From: an uncultured Rhodospirillales bacterium
Lineage (GTDB): Bacteria > Pseudomonadota > Alphaproteobacteria > ATCC43930 > CGMCC-115725
Assembly (NCBI GenBank): GCA_903822185.1
Contig: CAIJOA010000011.1
Span: 496,001 to 560,000 of the forward strand
Length of the DNA stretch: 64,000 bases
Direction: 5' to 3'
Shown in pieces: positions 28,773-38,619 of the stretch. Every line of letters begins with the position of its first letter. The first letter of the stretch is position 1. The position numbers and the translations under genes were made by a program. The notes under the pieces are model-generated. The model was given only the letters and a program-made list of their open reading frames with translations. It was not told the DNA's origin and did no database searches.

Positions 28773-28949
28773 ATGCCCATTGATATTGTTGAGAAAATAA
28801 CCCTCGAGGCGCTGAAACTGTGGCAAGGCCGTCCCGCCCCAAGCAAACATGCGGAAATGATCTTGCGTGCGGTGACACCGCCTCGAACCAACCGAGATCG
28901 CGGGATTTCGAAGCGGAAAGGGTTTTCAGCCGATCCCAAAGCTCTATAA
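28773..28949 (+). CDS. Possible small protein (58 aa), doubtful
   Basis: In the 386-base gap between the regulator and the next plus-strand gene, a 58-codon frame starts at ATG 28773 (begins MPIDIVEKITLEALKLWQGR). It has no clear ribosome-binding site and no recognised relative. The opposite strand over the same bases is also open for 80 codons, so this may be chance or the remnant of a decayed gene. The rest of the gap (28950-29065) shows nothing else that I recognise. Confidence 0.2.
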   Translation: MPIDIVEKITLEALKLWQGRPAPSKHAEMILRAVTPPRTNRDRGISKRKGFSADPKAL

Positions 28950-29065
28950 GGCGGTGATCTTTCGTTAGCGGCACGAGCGTCCGTTGACTGACAGCTGGAC
29001 ATGACATCGGAGCCCTGGTGGGGTCTGTCCGACAGAAGGTCCGAAGCCGCTATTTGTGAGGACCG

Positions 29066-29905
29066 ATGCATCCCATCATTCGTACCTTGGGAAGAAAAAT
29101 TCCCGTTCGGCTTCGCCGCCGCATATCGGCGCCGCTGGATGCCGTAAGATTCTTCAAGACATATTTGGGGCGTCAAACGGCAACCATCTTGCCAATCCTT
29201 CTTGCTACCGGCGAGACGCACAATTTCACCTACGATCTCACCGAAAAGAATCTCCGCTATCTGGCTGAGACGATCGCTGTCGTCACCGGCAAAGCGCCCA
29301 CGGACATTGCCGGCTATATCGACGAGGCAATCGGCGATTCGGCCCTGAAACGGCATTTTGAGACGGCGATGCGGACCGTCGGCGATCAACCCCTGCGCAA
29401 TCTTCGGTCTCCGTTTGGGCGCCGACTCGGCTGGTACGCGATCGTTCGCGCCATAAAACCAAAGGTAATCGTCGAAACGGGCGTCGAACGAGGTCATGGC
29501 GCGCTGCTTTTATGCGCCGCCCTACTCCGCAATGCAGCGGAGAACGAGCCCGGCCGCTATTTCGGCACTGACATCAATCCCAAGGCGGGGCGGCTCCTCT
29601 CGGGTGAATATGCTTCGGCAGGCAAGATCCTCTACGGCGATTCGATTACCTCCTTGAAAGCCCTCGACGAGACAATCGATCTTTTCATCAATGACAGCGA
29701 TCATTCCGCCGACTACGAATATGAAGAATTCAAAGTTATCGCCCCGAAGCTGAGCGCAAAAGCCATTGTCTTAGGTGATAACGCACACGTCACCGACAAG
29801 CTGGCGCTGTTCTCGCGTGAAAGCGGAAAACGATTCGTCTTTTTTCAGGAAGAGCCTAAAAATCATTGGTATCCAGGAGCCGGGATCGGAATCTCATTTC
29901 CCTAA
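29066..29905 (+). CDS. SAM-dependent methyltransferase (Methyltransf_24-like)
   Basis: A 279-residue protein with a basic N-terminal region and a class I methyltransferase core from about residue 125. Motif I reads KVIVETGVERGHGALLLCAAL, then YFGTDINPKAG carries the ribose-binding aspartate, and LFINDSDHSADYEYEEF resembles the DxDH segment of Methyltransf_24 and cephalosporin-hydroxylase-like proteins. GAGG precedes the ATG. First of three plus-strand glycan-modification genes. Confidence 0.75.
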   Translation: MHPIIRTLGRKIPVRLRRRISAPLDAVRFFKTYLGRQTATILPILLATGETHNFTYDLTEKNLRYLAETIAVVTGKAPTDIAGYIDEAIGDSALKRHFETAMRTVGDQPLRNLRSPFGRRLGWYAIVRAIKPKVIVETGVERGHGALLLCAALLRNAAENEPGRYFGTDINPKAGRLLSGEYASAGKILYGDSITSLKALDETIDLFINDSDHSADYEYEEFKVIAPKLSAKAIVLGDNAHVTDKLALFSRESGKRFVFFQEEPKNHWYPGAGIGISFP

Positions 29906-29941
29906 CTCACCCAAGGCACTTGCCACGGCGCGGCGGGATGT

Positions 29942-30784
29942 TTGCATTCTGTTTGTTTAAGAAAGCTCCTCTCAGGAAGGAAGAATAAAATCAAATCGAA
30001 ACTGGCATTCTTGTTGCGATCCGGCGTTAGCGCAGTACGCCGGAGCGCGTTATCACGCGGCACGCGAGACGTTCTGACGGAATATGGTTCCGGCTGGAGT
30101 TCCTATAGAGAGACGCTTGCCTCGTCCGACACGCTCGAACAATGGCTCTGCATCGAGAATCTCGATGAACGAGAGGACTGGTTTTATGTCGATGGGGAAT
30201 TGACATATCGCCGCTTTAATTCCTCGAATTTTTACCGGCAGACTCTTGCCCAGACACTCAGGTCTCAACTGGCGACAGCAGAATCGATTACCGAATATGG
30301 CTGCGGGATCGGACGCAATCTCCTTTACCTCAAGAAGCTTTTTCCGAACCTTCGTTGTTATGGCTATGAGCTGACACCGGACGGCGTTGATATCGCGCGA
30401 CAAGCGGCGGCAAAATTCGCATTAGACATAGAATACGCGCAACTCGACTACGTGTTCGATCCCCCTGAAAAATTTGTTTTCCCGGTGACCGACGCGGCAT
30501 TCACAATGTTTTCTCTCGAGCAGCTTCCGACCGGCTGCGATATCGCACTCGGTAATATTTTGTCCCATGTGCGATACGGCTCGATACATCTTGAGCCCAT
30601 CCCCGAATATTATCCAAAGACCTTGCGCGGCATGATTGCGCGCCTGGATCATCGGAAAGCAGGCTATCTGGGAGGATTTCCCGCCGCCGTGGAACGGCAA
30701 AATCTTAAAACGGTGTCGCGACAGCGAGCAACTTCCGCACATAATCCCTTGATGTTTCCCTCGGTCATCGTTTTGCACAAATAA
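29942..30784 (+). CDS. SAM-dependent methyltransferase
   Basis: A protein of up to 280 residues with motif I SITEYGCGIGRNLLYL near residue 115, then CYGYELTPDGVDIARQ, a Methyltransf_25-like layout. The start is uncertain: the frame opens at a TTG at 29942 with no good ribosome-binding site, while AGGAAGG at about 29976 would suit a start further in. It is followed after 2 bases by the acyltransferase gene. Probably modifies the surface glycan. Confidence 0.68.
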   Translation: MHSVCLRKLLSGRKNKIKSKLAFLLRSGVSAVRRSALSRGTRDVLTEYGSGWSSYRETLASSDTLEQWLCIENLDEREDWFYVDGELTYRRFNSSNFYRQTLAQTLRSQLATAESITEYGCGIGRNLLYLKKLFPNLRCYGYELTPDGVDIARQAAAKFALDIEYAQLDYVFDPPEKFVFPVTDAAFTMFSLEQLPTGCDIALGNILSHVRYGSIHLEPIPEYYPKTLRGMIARLDHRKAGYLGGFPAAVERQNLKTVSRQRATSAHNPLMFPSVIVLHK

Positions 30785-30786
30785 CG

Positions 30787-31809
30787 ATGTCCATGCTGGC
30801 ACATAGAAGTCGGGCAATATTCCGCACATTGTTCCGCCTCCTGATAGAGGAAACACGCATCTACCGTTTCCTCAAATACCGGCGACAGTTTCCGGGCCTC
30901 GGCGCATCGGCTTCGGCTGACCTTCAGATATTCGGAAAGCTTCGATACGAACCGGGAACAAGCATCGGCCAGGGGACTTCTTTGCTTATCGAAACGTCAG
31001 GCTGCGTCTCTCTAGGAAAAGAAGTTTTCTTGGGCAGAGACGTCGAAATAAGCACCGACGACAATCTTCACATCGGTTCTCGTTCCTCAATTCAAAATTT
31101 TAGCGTTGTCGTCGGGCGCGTCGCCATTGGCGCCGATTGCCTCATTTCCTACGGCGTCATGATCACATCGGGGCGTCACTATTTCCGCTTGCGCCCCAAC
31201 TGGCTCATTCGCGACCAAGATGAGTTTGCGAGAAACACGCCCGAACTTCGGAACGAACATCACCAAGCGATCTCCATCGAAGACGATTGCTGGATCGGCG
31301 CCCATGCGGTTTTGACGCCTGGAGTCTCCGTCGGAAGAGGAAGCATCATCGGCGCTAATGCCGTCGTGACCTCCAACATCCCTCCTTATTCAGTGGCGGT
31401 CGGGGCACCGGCTCGTGTGACCGGCAAACGGTTGCAATTCCTCCCCCCGCGTCAGATCGACAGCGCGCGGCTCGACGACATTCCTTACTTCTACGCTGGC
31501 TTCGACCTGGCACAAAGCCATAGCGATAGTTCTTCGGCGCAGGATGGATTCATTGCAACGGGAAAATTCTGCCTTGCTCTCGCTCACCGCAACGGCCAAA
31601 AAGTAAGATTGAGAATAAGGTCCTTGGCCGGCCCGGCGGTGGTTCTTCACGGCAGTGTTGAAATCTCCATACCGGAGCACTGGAGTGAAATATCTTTCAC
31701 GACGTCATCCGAAATGGGGGAGCGTCTCTGGTTTGAAATCATTCCCACGACAAACAATCCGAAACCGGCCGTAGCGATCACGACCGCGGCGATTGACGTT
31801 GCGGGATAA
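30787..31809 (+). CDS. Hexapeptide-repeat acyltransferase with C-terminal extension
   Basis: A 340-residue protein. Residues about 45-220 form a left-handed beta-helix acetyltransferase (LGKEVFLGRDVEIS, GSRSSIQNFSVVVGRVAIGADC, and CWIGAHAVLTPGVSVGRGSIIGANAVVTSNIPPYSVAVGAPARV), as in the WbbJ/CysE-like sugar O-acetyltransferases. HHQAISIEDDCWIG places the catalytic histidine region. The last 90 residues form an extra beta-rich module that is not part of the usual fold and may bind glycan. Functions as a sugar O-acetyltransferase by family. Confidence 0.78.
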   Translation: MSMLAHRSRAIFRTLFRLLIEETRIYRFLKYRRQFPGLGASASADLQIFGKLRYEPGTSIGQGTSLLIETSGCVSLGKEVFLGRDVEISTDDNLHIGSRSSIQNFSVVVGRVAIGADCLISYGVMITSGRHYFRLRPNWLIRDQDEFARNTPELRNEHHQAISIEDDCWIGAHAVLTPGVSVGRGSIIGANAVVTSNIPPYSVAVGAPARVTGKRLQFLPPRQIDSARLDDIPYFYAGFDLAQSHSDSSSAQDGFIATGKFCLALAHRNGQKVRLRIRSLAGPAVVLHGSVEISIPEHWSEISFTTSSEMGERLWFEIIPTTNNPKPAVAITTAAIDVAG

Positions 31810-31891
31810 GAGGAAGGCGCGGCTAAGACTTCTTCCGTTTTTTCGAGAGACGATTTCCGCCAACGCACAATTTCCGTTATAAGAAACCACA

Positions 31892-33142
31892 ATGGAATTT
31901 CAGCCCGCGGTTCGATCGGCCGGCACCGTTTTGGCCGTCACGGGTGTGTTGTTACCGCCCCTGGCAGTCTTTGCGCCACTCGGCGCAGCGCCGATTTTGG
32001 GTGTGGCCGCAATCGCCATGATAATCCTCGATTGGCGCCGTTGCCGCGCTCAGTTCGGGGCCAGCGCCGGGCTCGCCATGTTATTGGGAGGACTTGGCCT
32101 ATGGGCTTCGGCGTCCTTTTTATGGTCGATCATACCCAATCATAGCCTCTTCGAAGGGCTTCGTTTTTTGGTTGTTTGCGCAGGCGGTTTGACCCTCCTT
32201 GCCGGTGGACTGTCGGTTACCAAGCACGAACGGCGCCGTATCGATAAAGCCTTGCTTATCGGCCTCGGGCTGGCTCTGTTCCTCCTCGCCATCGAGCGTT
32301 TCACCCATCAGCCGATCACGCGCTGGTGGCATCACATCACCGACAACTACCTTCCCCTGGCACGGTTCGATCGCGGCGTCATCGTCGTCGTGCTGTCCGG
32401 TTGGGCTGCGATCTGCGCCAAAGAGGGAAGTTGGCCCCGCCTCGCCCTGATCCTGGTTTTTTTGGCGACGACATTGTTGATGGTCAGCGAGGCCGCGATG
32501 TTGGCGGCACTCGCCGGCACGGCGACTTTCATCGTCGCCCGATTTGCGCCGCGCCTGGCATCGGCGGCGATGATCGCCGGCACACTGGTGCTCGGCATCG
32601 CCATTCCCATCGCCACGCCCGGCTTTGATACTGTCCTCGCGCTTCACGACAACCTGCATGCGATCAAACCGTCCGGCATCCATCGCCTCCTGATCTGGCG
32701 CTTTGCCGCCGATCACGCGGCGGAACGGCCGTTTCTGGGTTGGGGCATGGATGCGTCGCGCGCGATCCCGGGCGGCCAGACTGACCTGAACGTCATGCTT
32801 CCCGGCCTTCATTACGGTGAGCCGGCCCAGGCTCTACCGCTTCACCCGCACGACGCCGCCCTGCAATGGCAACTTGAACTCGGAATCCCGGGGCTGGCTC
32901 TGGGATTGGCTATCGTGATCTGGATCATTTATCGCGTCGGTTGGGAAAAGCGCTTGTCCCCAACACGACGCGCGGGCGCCTTGGCCCTGACCATGGCCGC
33001 GTTGACGATCGGACTGTTGAGCTTTGGCGTCTGGCAGGCCTGGTGGCTCTCGACCCTCTGGCTGTCGGCCGGTCTCTTCGCAGCGACGGCATCCGGTGGT
33101 GCCGATGACGAAACTTTGACCCCGGACGATCCGGCGTCCTAA
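31892..33142 (+). CDS. O-antigen ligase-like polytopic membrane protein
   Basis: A 416-residue membrane protein with about 11-12 hydrophobic segments. The large central loop (FDTVLALHDNLHAIKPSGIHRLLIWRF region) followed by RPFLGWGMDASRAIPGG and LHPHDAALQWQLELGIPGLALG matches the Wzy/WaaL family, where the HPHN/D-type block (here HPHDA) includes the catalytic histidine. It would ligate or polymerise undecaprenyl-linked glycan in the periplasm. Gene order with methyl- and acetyltransferases supports surface-glycan assembly. Confidence 0.8.
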   Translation: MEFQPAVRSAGTVLAVTGVLLPPLAVFAPLGAAPILGVAAIAMIILDWRRCRAQFGASAGLAMLLGGLGLWASASFLWSIIPNHSLFEGLRFLVVCAGGLTLLAGGLSVTKHERRRIDKALLIGLGLALFLLAIERFTHQPITRWWHHITDNYLPLARFDRGVIVVVLSGWAAICAKEGSWPRLALILVFLATTLLMVSEAAMLAALAGTATFIVARFAPRLASAAMIAGTLVLGIAIPIATPGFDTVLALHDNLHAIKPSGIHRLLIWRFAADHAAERPFLGWGMDASRAIPGGQTDLNVMLPGLHYGEPAQALPLHPHDAALQWQLELGIPGLALGLAIVIWIIYRVGWEKRLSPTRRAGALALTMAALTIGLLSFGVWQAWWLSTLWLSAGLFAATASGGADDETLTPDDPAS

Positions 33143-33209
33143 TTCTCCTTACCGGCAGGAACAGGAAGGGGGGACGAAACATGTCAATCGCACGGGGTAA
33201 GACGGCGGC

Positions 33210-35144
33210 ATGCCGACAATCCTGATCGACACGCTAGGGGCTGTCGGTTTCGTCGTCGCCGCCTTCGGCTTTTACGGATGGGGCCGCGCCGTCCGTCGCT
33301 TGGTGGGACTGCCCACGGGAACGTGGCCGGTCAGTATCGCGCTGGGCATCGCAGCAGCAATTTTCGCCGGCGGCATCCTCAGTCTCCTTCACCTCGCCTA
33401 TCCTTGGGCGCTCGATACGCTGCTGATCATCGGCGCCGGTTTTGCCATCGATGCCTTGCGGCGTGATGGCCTGAGTACCGTCTCTACGATATGGCCAGCT
33501 TCGCGCGCCGAACGGCTTTATGTCGCGATTTGGTACGGGTTGGTGCTGGCCATCATGGGCTTCACCATTACGACGCAATTGACGCCGCGGGTTTTCAATC
33601 TCAGCGACGATTTCCAAAAATATTTCGCGCACGCCATGCGAATGGTCGAGACCGGCACGCTGGCCGGCGGCAGCCTCGATGCGCTGGGGTCCGAGACGCT
33701 GGGCGCACAAGCCTTCCTACAGGAATTCGTCGTCGGTCATTTCCCGATCTATTTCATCAATGCCGCCGACGGCGTCTTTTGCTTCGGACTCTGCCTACTG
33801 CTGGCCGGCGGGGTCGCGCTGCATCGTCCGGCAATCGGCGTCGCCGCGTTGCTGGGTATGATCGCAGTGTTTTTCATTCACCCGCAATATGTGAACGTGT
33901 CGTCACTTTATTCGACCGCGGCATTGATGATGGGCCTGACGCTTCTGACCGGCGATCCACGCGAGGCGACTCCGGTCACGGCGCGTAGCATGATCGGCCC
34001 GGCCCTGTTCTATGCCGCCATCGCCGCGCTCAAACCGACCGGCGCGCTTTATATCGGCGCCCTCTTGGCATTTTCGGCACTCTTAAGCACCTGGGCGCAG
34101 AAAGATTGGCGGATCGCGGTAAAGCGCGGAGTTTGGCTTGTCTTATGGAGCGGGATTTTTCTCTCCCCGTGGGTTACGCTTTATGTGCCTCATTACATTG
34201 CCGCGTTCCAGCACCCGTTGCCGCCGCCGGTAACGCCCATTCCCGATATCCGCGATGGAACGAGCTTTTTCTCATTCGCCACGACCACCTATGACGGCTC
34301 ACACCTCGCTTATACCGTGGTCGCGATAGGTTTGGCCCTCTACGTCGCCTTGGCGATCTTCAGACGCTTCCCAAAGCCCCTTGCCGCGCAACGCACGCCC
34401 CTATTGGAATTTGCGGCGGCCTGCGCCGCCGCCGTTTTCGCCTACTTGATCAGCAATCTGGCCGGGCCGTTGATCGTCGAGGCCGATGGCGCCCTGCGCT
34501 ATTCCATTCCCGTCTTGATCGGCGTCATGCCCGTGGCGTTGGGTCTCGGTGCGCTTTACGCCGATGACGCGGCCACCTTCCCGGCCCTGCGGCGCGGCTC
34601 TTTGCTCGCGATAGGCTGCTCCGTAGCCATGATCGCCCTTTTCGCCCTACCCGCACTCCATCGCATTGACAGCTTGCTGTTGTACGGCAGCCAACTGGCC
34701 TTTTTGCGCAATGCCGAGCCGCAACCGCTGGCGAATCTCATGACCTATGAAGAGACGGCGCTGCATGGCGGTCTGGCCGACGAGATCAAATATTTTCAGG
34801 AGAAGATTCCCGCCGGCGAACCGATCCTCGCCTGGATCGCAACGCCCTTCTATCTCGACTTCCGCCGCAACACCATCATCGACGCAAACGATTCCGGCTT
34901 CGGCACCGGCTGGGCGCAGTTTCCCGCGGTGGAATATATTCTCTGGCAGCATATCGGTTACGGCGTCACGCCGCCGCAAAACTATCTCGGCACCATTCGG
35001 GCCTTCGGGCGACGCCTGGGATTCGTCCTGGCCCGCGCTTATGATTTTCACCGCCACCTCGAAGCCTTGGTGCCGCAATCGGCAATCCTTGCCGACGAAG
35101 ATGGCGTCGCCATCCTGCGGTTGAACAATCCGCCCGGCCATTGA
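33210..35144 (+). CDS. Large polytopic membrane protein, GT-C-like
   Basis: A 644-residue protein with about 12 predicted membrane helices and a soluble C-terminal part from about residue 500. A FNLSDDFQKYFAHAMRM segment after the third or fourth helix resembles the acidic DD/DE motif of GT-C glycosyltransferases that use lipid-linked sugars. Near the C-terminus, NDSGFGTGWAQFPAVEY and a conserved aromatic region are periplasmic candidates. It follows the ligase-like gene by 67 bases. I would call it a possible lipid-linked-sugar transferase; the exact family was not recognised. Confidence 0.6.
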   Translation: MPTILIDTLGAVGFVVAAFGFYGWGRAVRRLVGLPTGTWPVSIALGIAAAIFAGGILSLLHLAYPWALDTLLIIGAGFAIDALRRDGLSTVSTIWPASRAERLYVAIWYGLVLAIMGFTITTQLTPRVFNLSDDFQKYFAHAMRMVETGTLAGGSLDALGSETLGAQAFLQEFVVGHFPIYFINAADGVFCFGLCLLLAGGVALHRPAIGVAALLGMIAVFFIHPQYVNVSSLYSTAALMMGLTLLTGDPREATPVTARSMIGPALFYAAIAALKPTGALYIGALLAFSALLSTWAQKDWRIAVKRGVWLVLWSGIFLSPWVTLYVPHYIAAFQHPLPPPVTPIPDIRDGTSFFSFATTTYDGSHLAYTVVAIGLALYVALAIFRRFPKPLAAQRTPLLEFAAACAAAVFAYLISNLAGPLIVEADGALRYSIPVLIGVMPVALGLGALYADDAATFPALRRGSLLAIGCSVAMIALFALPALHRIDSLLLYGSQLAFLRNAEPQPLANLMTYEETALHGGLADEIKYFQEKIPAGEPILAWIATPFYLDFRRNTIIDANDSGFGTGWAQFPAVEYILWQHIGYGVTPPQNYLGTIRAFGRRLGFVLARAYDFHRHLEALVPQSAILADEDGVAILRLNNPPGH

Positions 35145-35159
35145 TGAGCGCCGGCTCTC

Positions 35160-35951
35160 TTACTCCGTCCGATCGAGCAGCCGTTTTAGCCGGCTGGCGA
35201 AGTTCGATTCCGGCTGCGTATCGCCAACTGCTTTACCGACGCCGAGATAACGCGCGGCGACTTCAGGATTGTTGAGCAATTCGGCGCCCGTGCCGCCTAA
35301 AACAATTTTCCCGTTCTCGATGACGTAGCCGCGATTCGCGATCGCCAGCGACAGCCTCGCATTCTGTTCCGACAACAGAATGCCGAGGCCTTTTTGACGC
35401 AGCCCCGCGATCAACTGGAAAATTTCCGCGACCAAAATCGGCGACAGCCCCAACGAGGGTTCGTCGAGAATCAGAATGCGCGGGTCGGCCATCAGCCCCC
35501 GCCCGATCGCCAGCATCTGCTGTTGCCCGCCCGACAGATTCGCCGCCGGCTGGTCGAGCCGTTGCAAGAGGATTGGAAAGAGTTCACCGATCTGCACGAT
35601 CTTTTCAGCCAATTGCGGCGGTGTGATTTCTTTGGCGCGTCCATGGGCCCCGAGGCGCAAATTCTCGCGCACCGTCAGCCCGGCAAAAATCTGACGTCCC
35701 TCGGGCACCTGCACGAGACCACGCAGCACGCGCGCACGCGTGGTTTCGCGATCGATACGCTCTTCCTCGAATTGAAGCCCGCCGCTGCGAACCGGAATAA
35801 TGCCGGAAATCGCTTTGACCAAAGTCGATTTGCCGGCACCGTTCGCCCCGACTAGCGCGACGATCTCGCCTTCACCGACGCGAAGATCGATGTCGTGAAC
35901 AATGTTGCCCGAGTCATAGCCGGCGGACAGGCGATTGAGTTCCAGCATCAC
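35160..35951 (-). CDS. livF: Branched-chain-type ABC transporter ATPase LivF
   Basis: A 263-residue ATPase for a HAAT-type uptake system. Walker A is GANGAGKSTLVKAI, the signature NLSGGQQQMLAIGRGL and Walker B ILILDEPSLGLSP. Its start overlaps the livG stop by 4 bases. Together with livG and the fused permease it forms a typical liv cassette, but no periplasmic binding protein is adjacent. The neighbouring Rieske oxygenase suggests uptake of an aromatic or related acid rather than leucine; that is inference. Confidence 0.9.
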   Translation of the reverse strand: MMLELNRLSAGYDSGNIVHDIDLRVGEGEIVALVGANGAGKSTLVKAISGIIPVRSGGLQFEEERIDRETTRARVLRGLVQVPEGRQIFAGLTVRENLRLGAHGRAKEITPPQLAEKIVQIGELFPILLQRLDQPAANLSGGQQQMLAIGRGLMADPRILILDEPSLGLSPILVAEIFQLIAGLRQKGLGILLSEQNARLSLAIANRGYVIENGKIVLGGTGAELLNNPEVAARYLGVGKAVGDTQPESNFASRLKRLLDRTE

Positions 35952-36712
35952 GACTGCCCCACATAGGCGGCAATGACGCGTGCGTCCTGTTGAATGTCGC
36001 GCGGGCTTCCCGAGGCGACGACGCTACCCGCATCGAGAACGATGACCTGATCGGCGACGCCCATCACCAGCGACATATTGTGCTCGACGACGATCACCGA
36101 AATACCGGTGTCGCGAATGGCGCGCAGCAGCGCCGCCAGCTCCTCCGTTTCCGCATCGTTGAGTCCCGCAGCCGGTTCGTCGAGCAGCAACAGACGCGGC
36201 CGCGCCATCAAGGCACGTACGATTTCGAGCAGCTTCTGGCTGCCCATGGGCAGGTCTGTCGCGGCCACATCGCGAAAAGCCGAGAGTCCGACGAGATCGA
36301 GCAGTGCAGCAGCACGCTCGATCAAAGCGCGTTCTTCGCGCCGCGCGCTGCCCAACCACAGCATCTGCTGCCACGCCGCTGTTTTGCGATGGAGATGCGC
36401 GCCCGCCATGACGTTCTCGATCGCGGTCATGCCGGGATAGATACGGGCGGATTGAAAAGTGCGGATGAGGCCCTTCTTGGCAATCTCGACGGGCGACTGA
36501 TCGCGCAAAGACGCGCCGTAGAACATCACCGTCCCGCTATCAGGCGCATAGAGACCCGTGACGAGATTGAACACGGTGGTCTTGCCGGCACCATTCGGGC
36601 CGATCACAGCTGTAAGACTGCCATGCGGCACGATGAAATCGACCTGCTTGACCGCGTGCAAGCCGCCGAAAGTTTTATCGAGCCCTTGAACGGTAAGCGC
36701 CGCTTCGCTCAT
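35948..36712 (-). CDS. livG: Branched-chain-type ABC transporter ATPase LivG
   Basis: A 254-residue ATPase with Walker A GPNGAGKTTVFNLV and Walker B LLLLDEPAAGLND. The long ARIYPGMTAIENVMAGAH insertion is typical of LivG. The signature region reads LPMGSQKLLEIVRAL where the family usually has LPYGQQR, a mild deviation. Overlaps both neighbours by 4 bases, so it is translated as one operon with livF and the permease. Confidence 0.9.
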   Translation of the reverse strand: MSEAALTVQGLDKTFGGLHAVKQVDFIVPHGSLTAVIGPNGAGKTTVFNLVTGLYAPDSGTVMFYGASLRDQSPVEIAKKGLIRTFQSARIYPGMTAIENVMAGAHLHRKTAAWQQMLWLGSARREERALIERAAALLDLVGLSAFRDVAATDLPMGSQKLLEIVRALMARPRLLLLDEPAAGLNDAETEELAALLRAIRDTGISVIVVEHNMSLVMGVADQVIVLDAGSVVASGSPRDIQQDARVIAAYVGQS

Positions 36713-38589
36713 CCCGACACCGCTTTGCGTTTGATGAGCGCGTGCTTGAACCAGATTGCGGCGGCGCCGAACAACCCTTCAGGCAGCCAGAGAAAGCACA
36801 GCACCAGCAGAAGGCCCTCGGCAAACGTCTTATAGAGCGCGAAGGGCTGAAAGACCGTCGGGATAAGCGTCAACAGAGCAACACCGAGCAGCGGTCCGAT
36901 CAAGGTCCCCTCACCGCCCGCCACCAGCATCGCGATCATCTCGAACGAGCGCGGCGTGCCGACCATGTCGGGCGAGAGAAAATGAAAATTAAACGCGTAG
37001 AGACTGCCCGACAGTGACGCGAGCACCGAGGCGATACAGACTGCGGCCAGTTTATAACGCGCCACATTCACGCCCAGCGCCGCCGCGGCGGTTTGATCCG
37101 TGCGGACCGCCTTGAGCGCACGGCCGAAATCCGAACGCAAGCCGCCTTGCAGCATTACCGTTAGAACGATGATCAGCCCCGCGACGAGATAATACATGCG
37201 CACCGGCGAGTTGAAGACGTAGCCCGCGACCGAAAAGGACGGGATGCCGACGAGGCCGGACGGACCGCCGGTGACATCGGTCAATCCGACCGTCAGTGAA
37301 TCGACCAGCAGTCCAAACGCCAACGTCGCCAGCGCGAGAAAATGACCGCGCAGCCGGGTCGTCACCAGCGACAGGCCTACGGCGCAGAGCAGCGACAGGA
37401 CGATGCCCGCGCCAATGCCGGCGAGCGGCGGCCAGCCGTAGGTCGTCGCCAACACCGCTGCCGTATAGCCGCCGATGGCCATGAAGCCGGCATGACCGAG
37501 ACTGACCTGACCGGCAAAGCCCATCAGCACGTCGAGTCCCAGAACGGCAATGAATAGAATGCCGGTGATCACCAGGGAGTTGAGGATCGCGCCACTCGGC
37601 AGGAGCAACGGCAGGGCGAGCATCAGCGCCGCGGCAATCAAGGCAAAGAGCAGACCACCCTTGCCGTCGAGCCGCACAATGGCGCGCTGGATACGCTGCT
37701 CGTCGCGCACGTCCTGACGCCGCGCTGGCCCCGCGCCGAAGAGTCCATTCGGCCGCCACAGCAGAACCGCAAGCAACAGCGCGAGGGCCAGGCCATTGGC
37801 AAAGAGTGACGAGACATAACCCGCTGCGAGCTGTTCCGAAACGCCGAGGACCAAACCGCCCAGCACCGCACCGGCGAAGGTGCCGAGCCCGCCGATCGCC
37901 ACGGCGATAAAACCGAAATTGGTGAAAAAGCCGCCCGTGTCGAATTGCAGCGAGATGATAGGCGCCACCGCGATCCCGCCCAGCCCGGCGATGATCGCGG
38001 CAAGGCAAAAACTGAGCAGCGTCATGCGCGGCACGTCGATGCCCATCAACTGCGCCGCGAGACGGTTCTCGGCGCAGGCGCGCAGGGCAAGACCGAGCCG
38101 CGTGCGGGCCAGCAGGAACCACAGGCCCGCGATGATCAGCGCCGCCGCACCGATGATCCAGAAGCCCTGCGTCGGAACGCGGATGCCGAACAGCACCGCC
38201 GGCGCTTCGCCCGAGATCGGCGGCAGCGAATAAGGCGTGCTGCTCCACCCGATCAGCAAAACGCCCTGGATCAGCGTCAGGAGCCCCGCGGTCATGACCA
38301 GGATGCTACTGACCGGCAGCCGCGCCAGCGCCGGTACGAAGGTCGTCGCGCCGAGAACCGCGCCCCCCAAGAACGTGCCGAACACAGCGCCGAGCAGCGC
38401 CACCGGGACCGGTAGGCCGTAACTGACCTGCAGCGTATACATCAGCAACGCGCCGAGGACGCAGAAACCGCCCTGGGCCAGGTTGATGACGCCGGTGACG
38501 CGGAAGACGAGCGAGAAGCCGAGCGCCAGAACGGCAAAGACGGCCCCCTGGAGGAGGCCGCCGATGATGATCTGGATTGCCTGGATCAC
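36709..38589 (-). CDS. Fused LivH-LivM permease
   Basis: A 626-residue permease in which the two usual subunits are joined. Residues 1-290 are LivH-like (GLLQGAVFAVLALGFSLVFRVTGVINLAQGG) and residues 300-620 LivM-like (GLDVLMGFAGQVSLGHAGFMAIGGYTAA...GPSGLVGIPSF). The fused form is known in several proteobacteria. The last 30 residues are cytoplasmic and basic. It lies upstream of livG in the operon and 30 bases downstream of the Rieske oxygenase, implying shared transcription. Confidence 0.88.
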   Translation of the reverse strand: MIQAIQIIIGGLLQGAVFAVLALGFSLVFRVTGVINLAQGGFCVLGALLMYTLQVSYGLPVPVALLGAVFGTFLGGAVLGATTFVPALARLPVSSILVMTAGLLTLIQGVLLIGWSSTPYSLPPISGEAPAVLFGIRVPTQGFWIIGAAALIIAGLWFLLARTRLGLALRACAENRLAAQLMGIDVPRMTLLSFCLAAIIAGLGGIAVAPIISLQFDTGGFFTNFGFIAVAIGGLGTFAGAVLGGLVLGVSEQLAAGYVSSLFANGLALALLLAVLLWRPNGLFGAGPARRQDVRDEQRIQRAIVRLDGKGGLLFALIAAALMLALPLLLPSGAILNSLVITGILFIAVLGLDVLMGFAGQVSLGHAGFMAIGGYTAAVLATTYGWPPLAGIGAGIVLSLLCAVGLSLVTTRLRGHFLALATLAFGLLVDSLTVGLTDVTGGPSGLVGIPSFSVAGYVFNSPVRMYYLVAGLIIVLTVMLQGGLRSDFGRALKAVRTDQTAAAALGVNVARYKLAAVCIASVLASLSGSLYAFNFHFLSPDMVGTPRSFEMIAMLVAGGEGTLIGPLLGVALLTLIPTVFQPFALYKTFAEGLLLVLCFLWLPEGLFGAAAIWFKHALIKRKAVSG

Positions 38590-38619
38590 GCGGACCGCAT
38601 TGTCGGCCGCGCGCTTCGA

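Noticed and set aside
28721-29497. Minus-strand 258-codon open frame
   Set aside because: It is antisense to the methyltransferase at 29066-29905, shows no family motif, and crosses the operators and promoter region.
37945-38415. Plus-strand open frames opposite the liv permease
   Set aside because: Gln/Arg-rich antisense products of a permease gene with clear LivH/LivM motifs.
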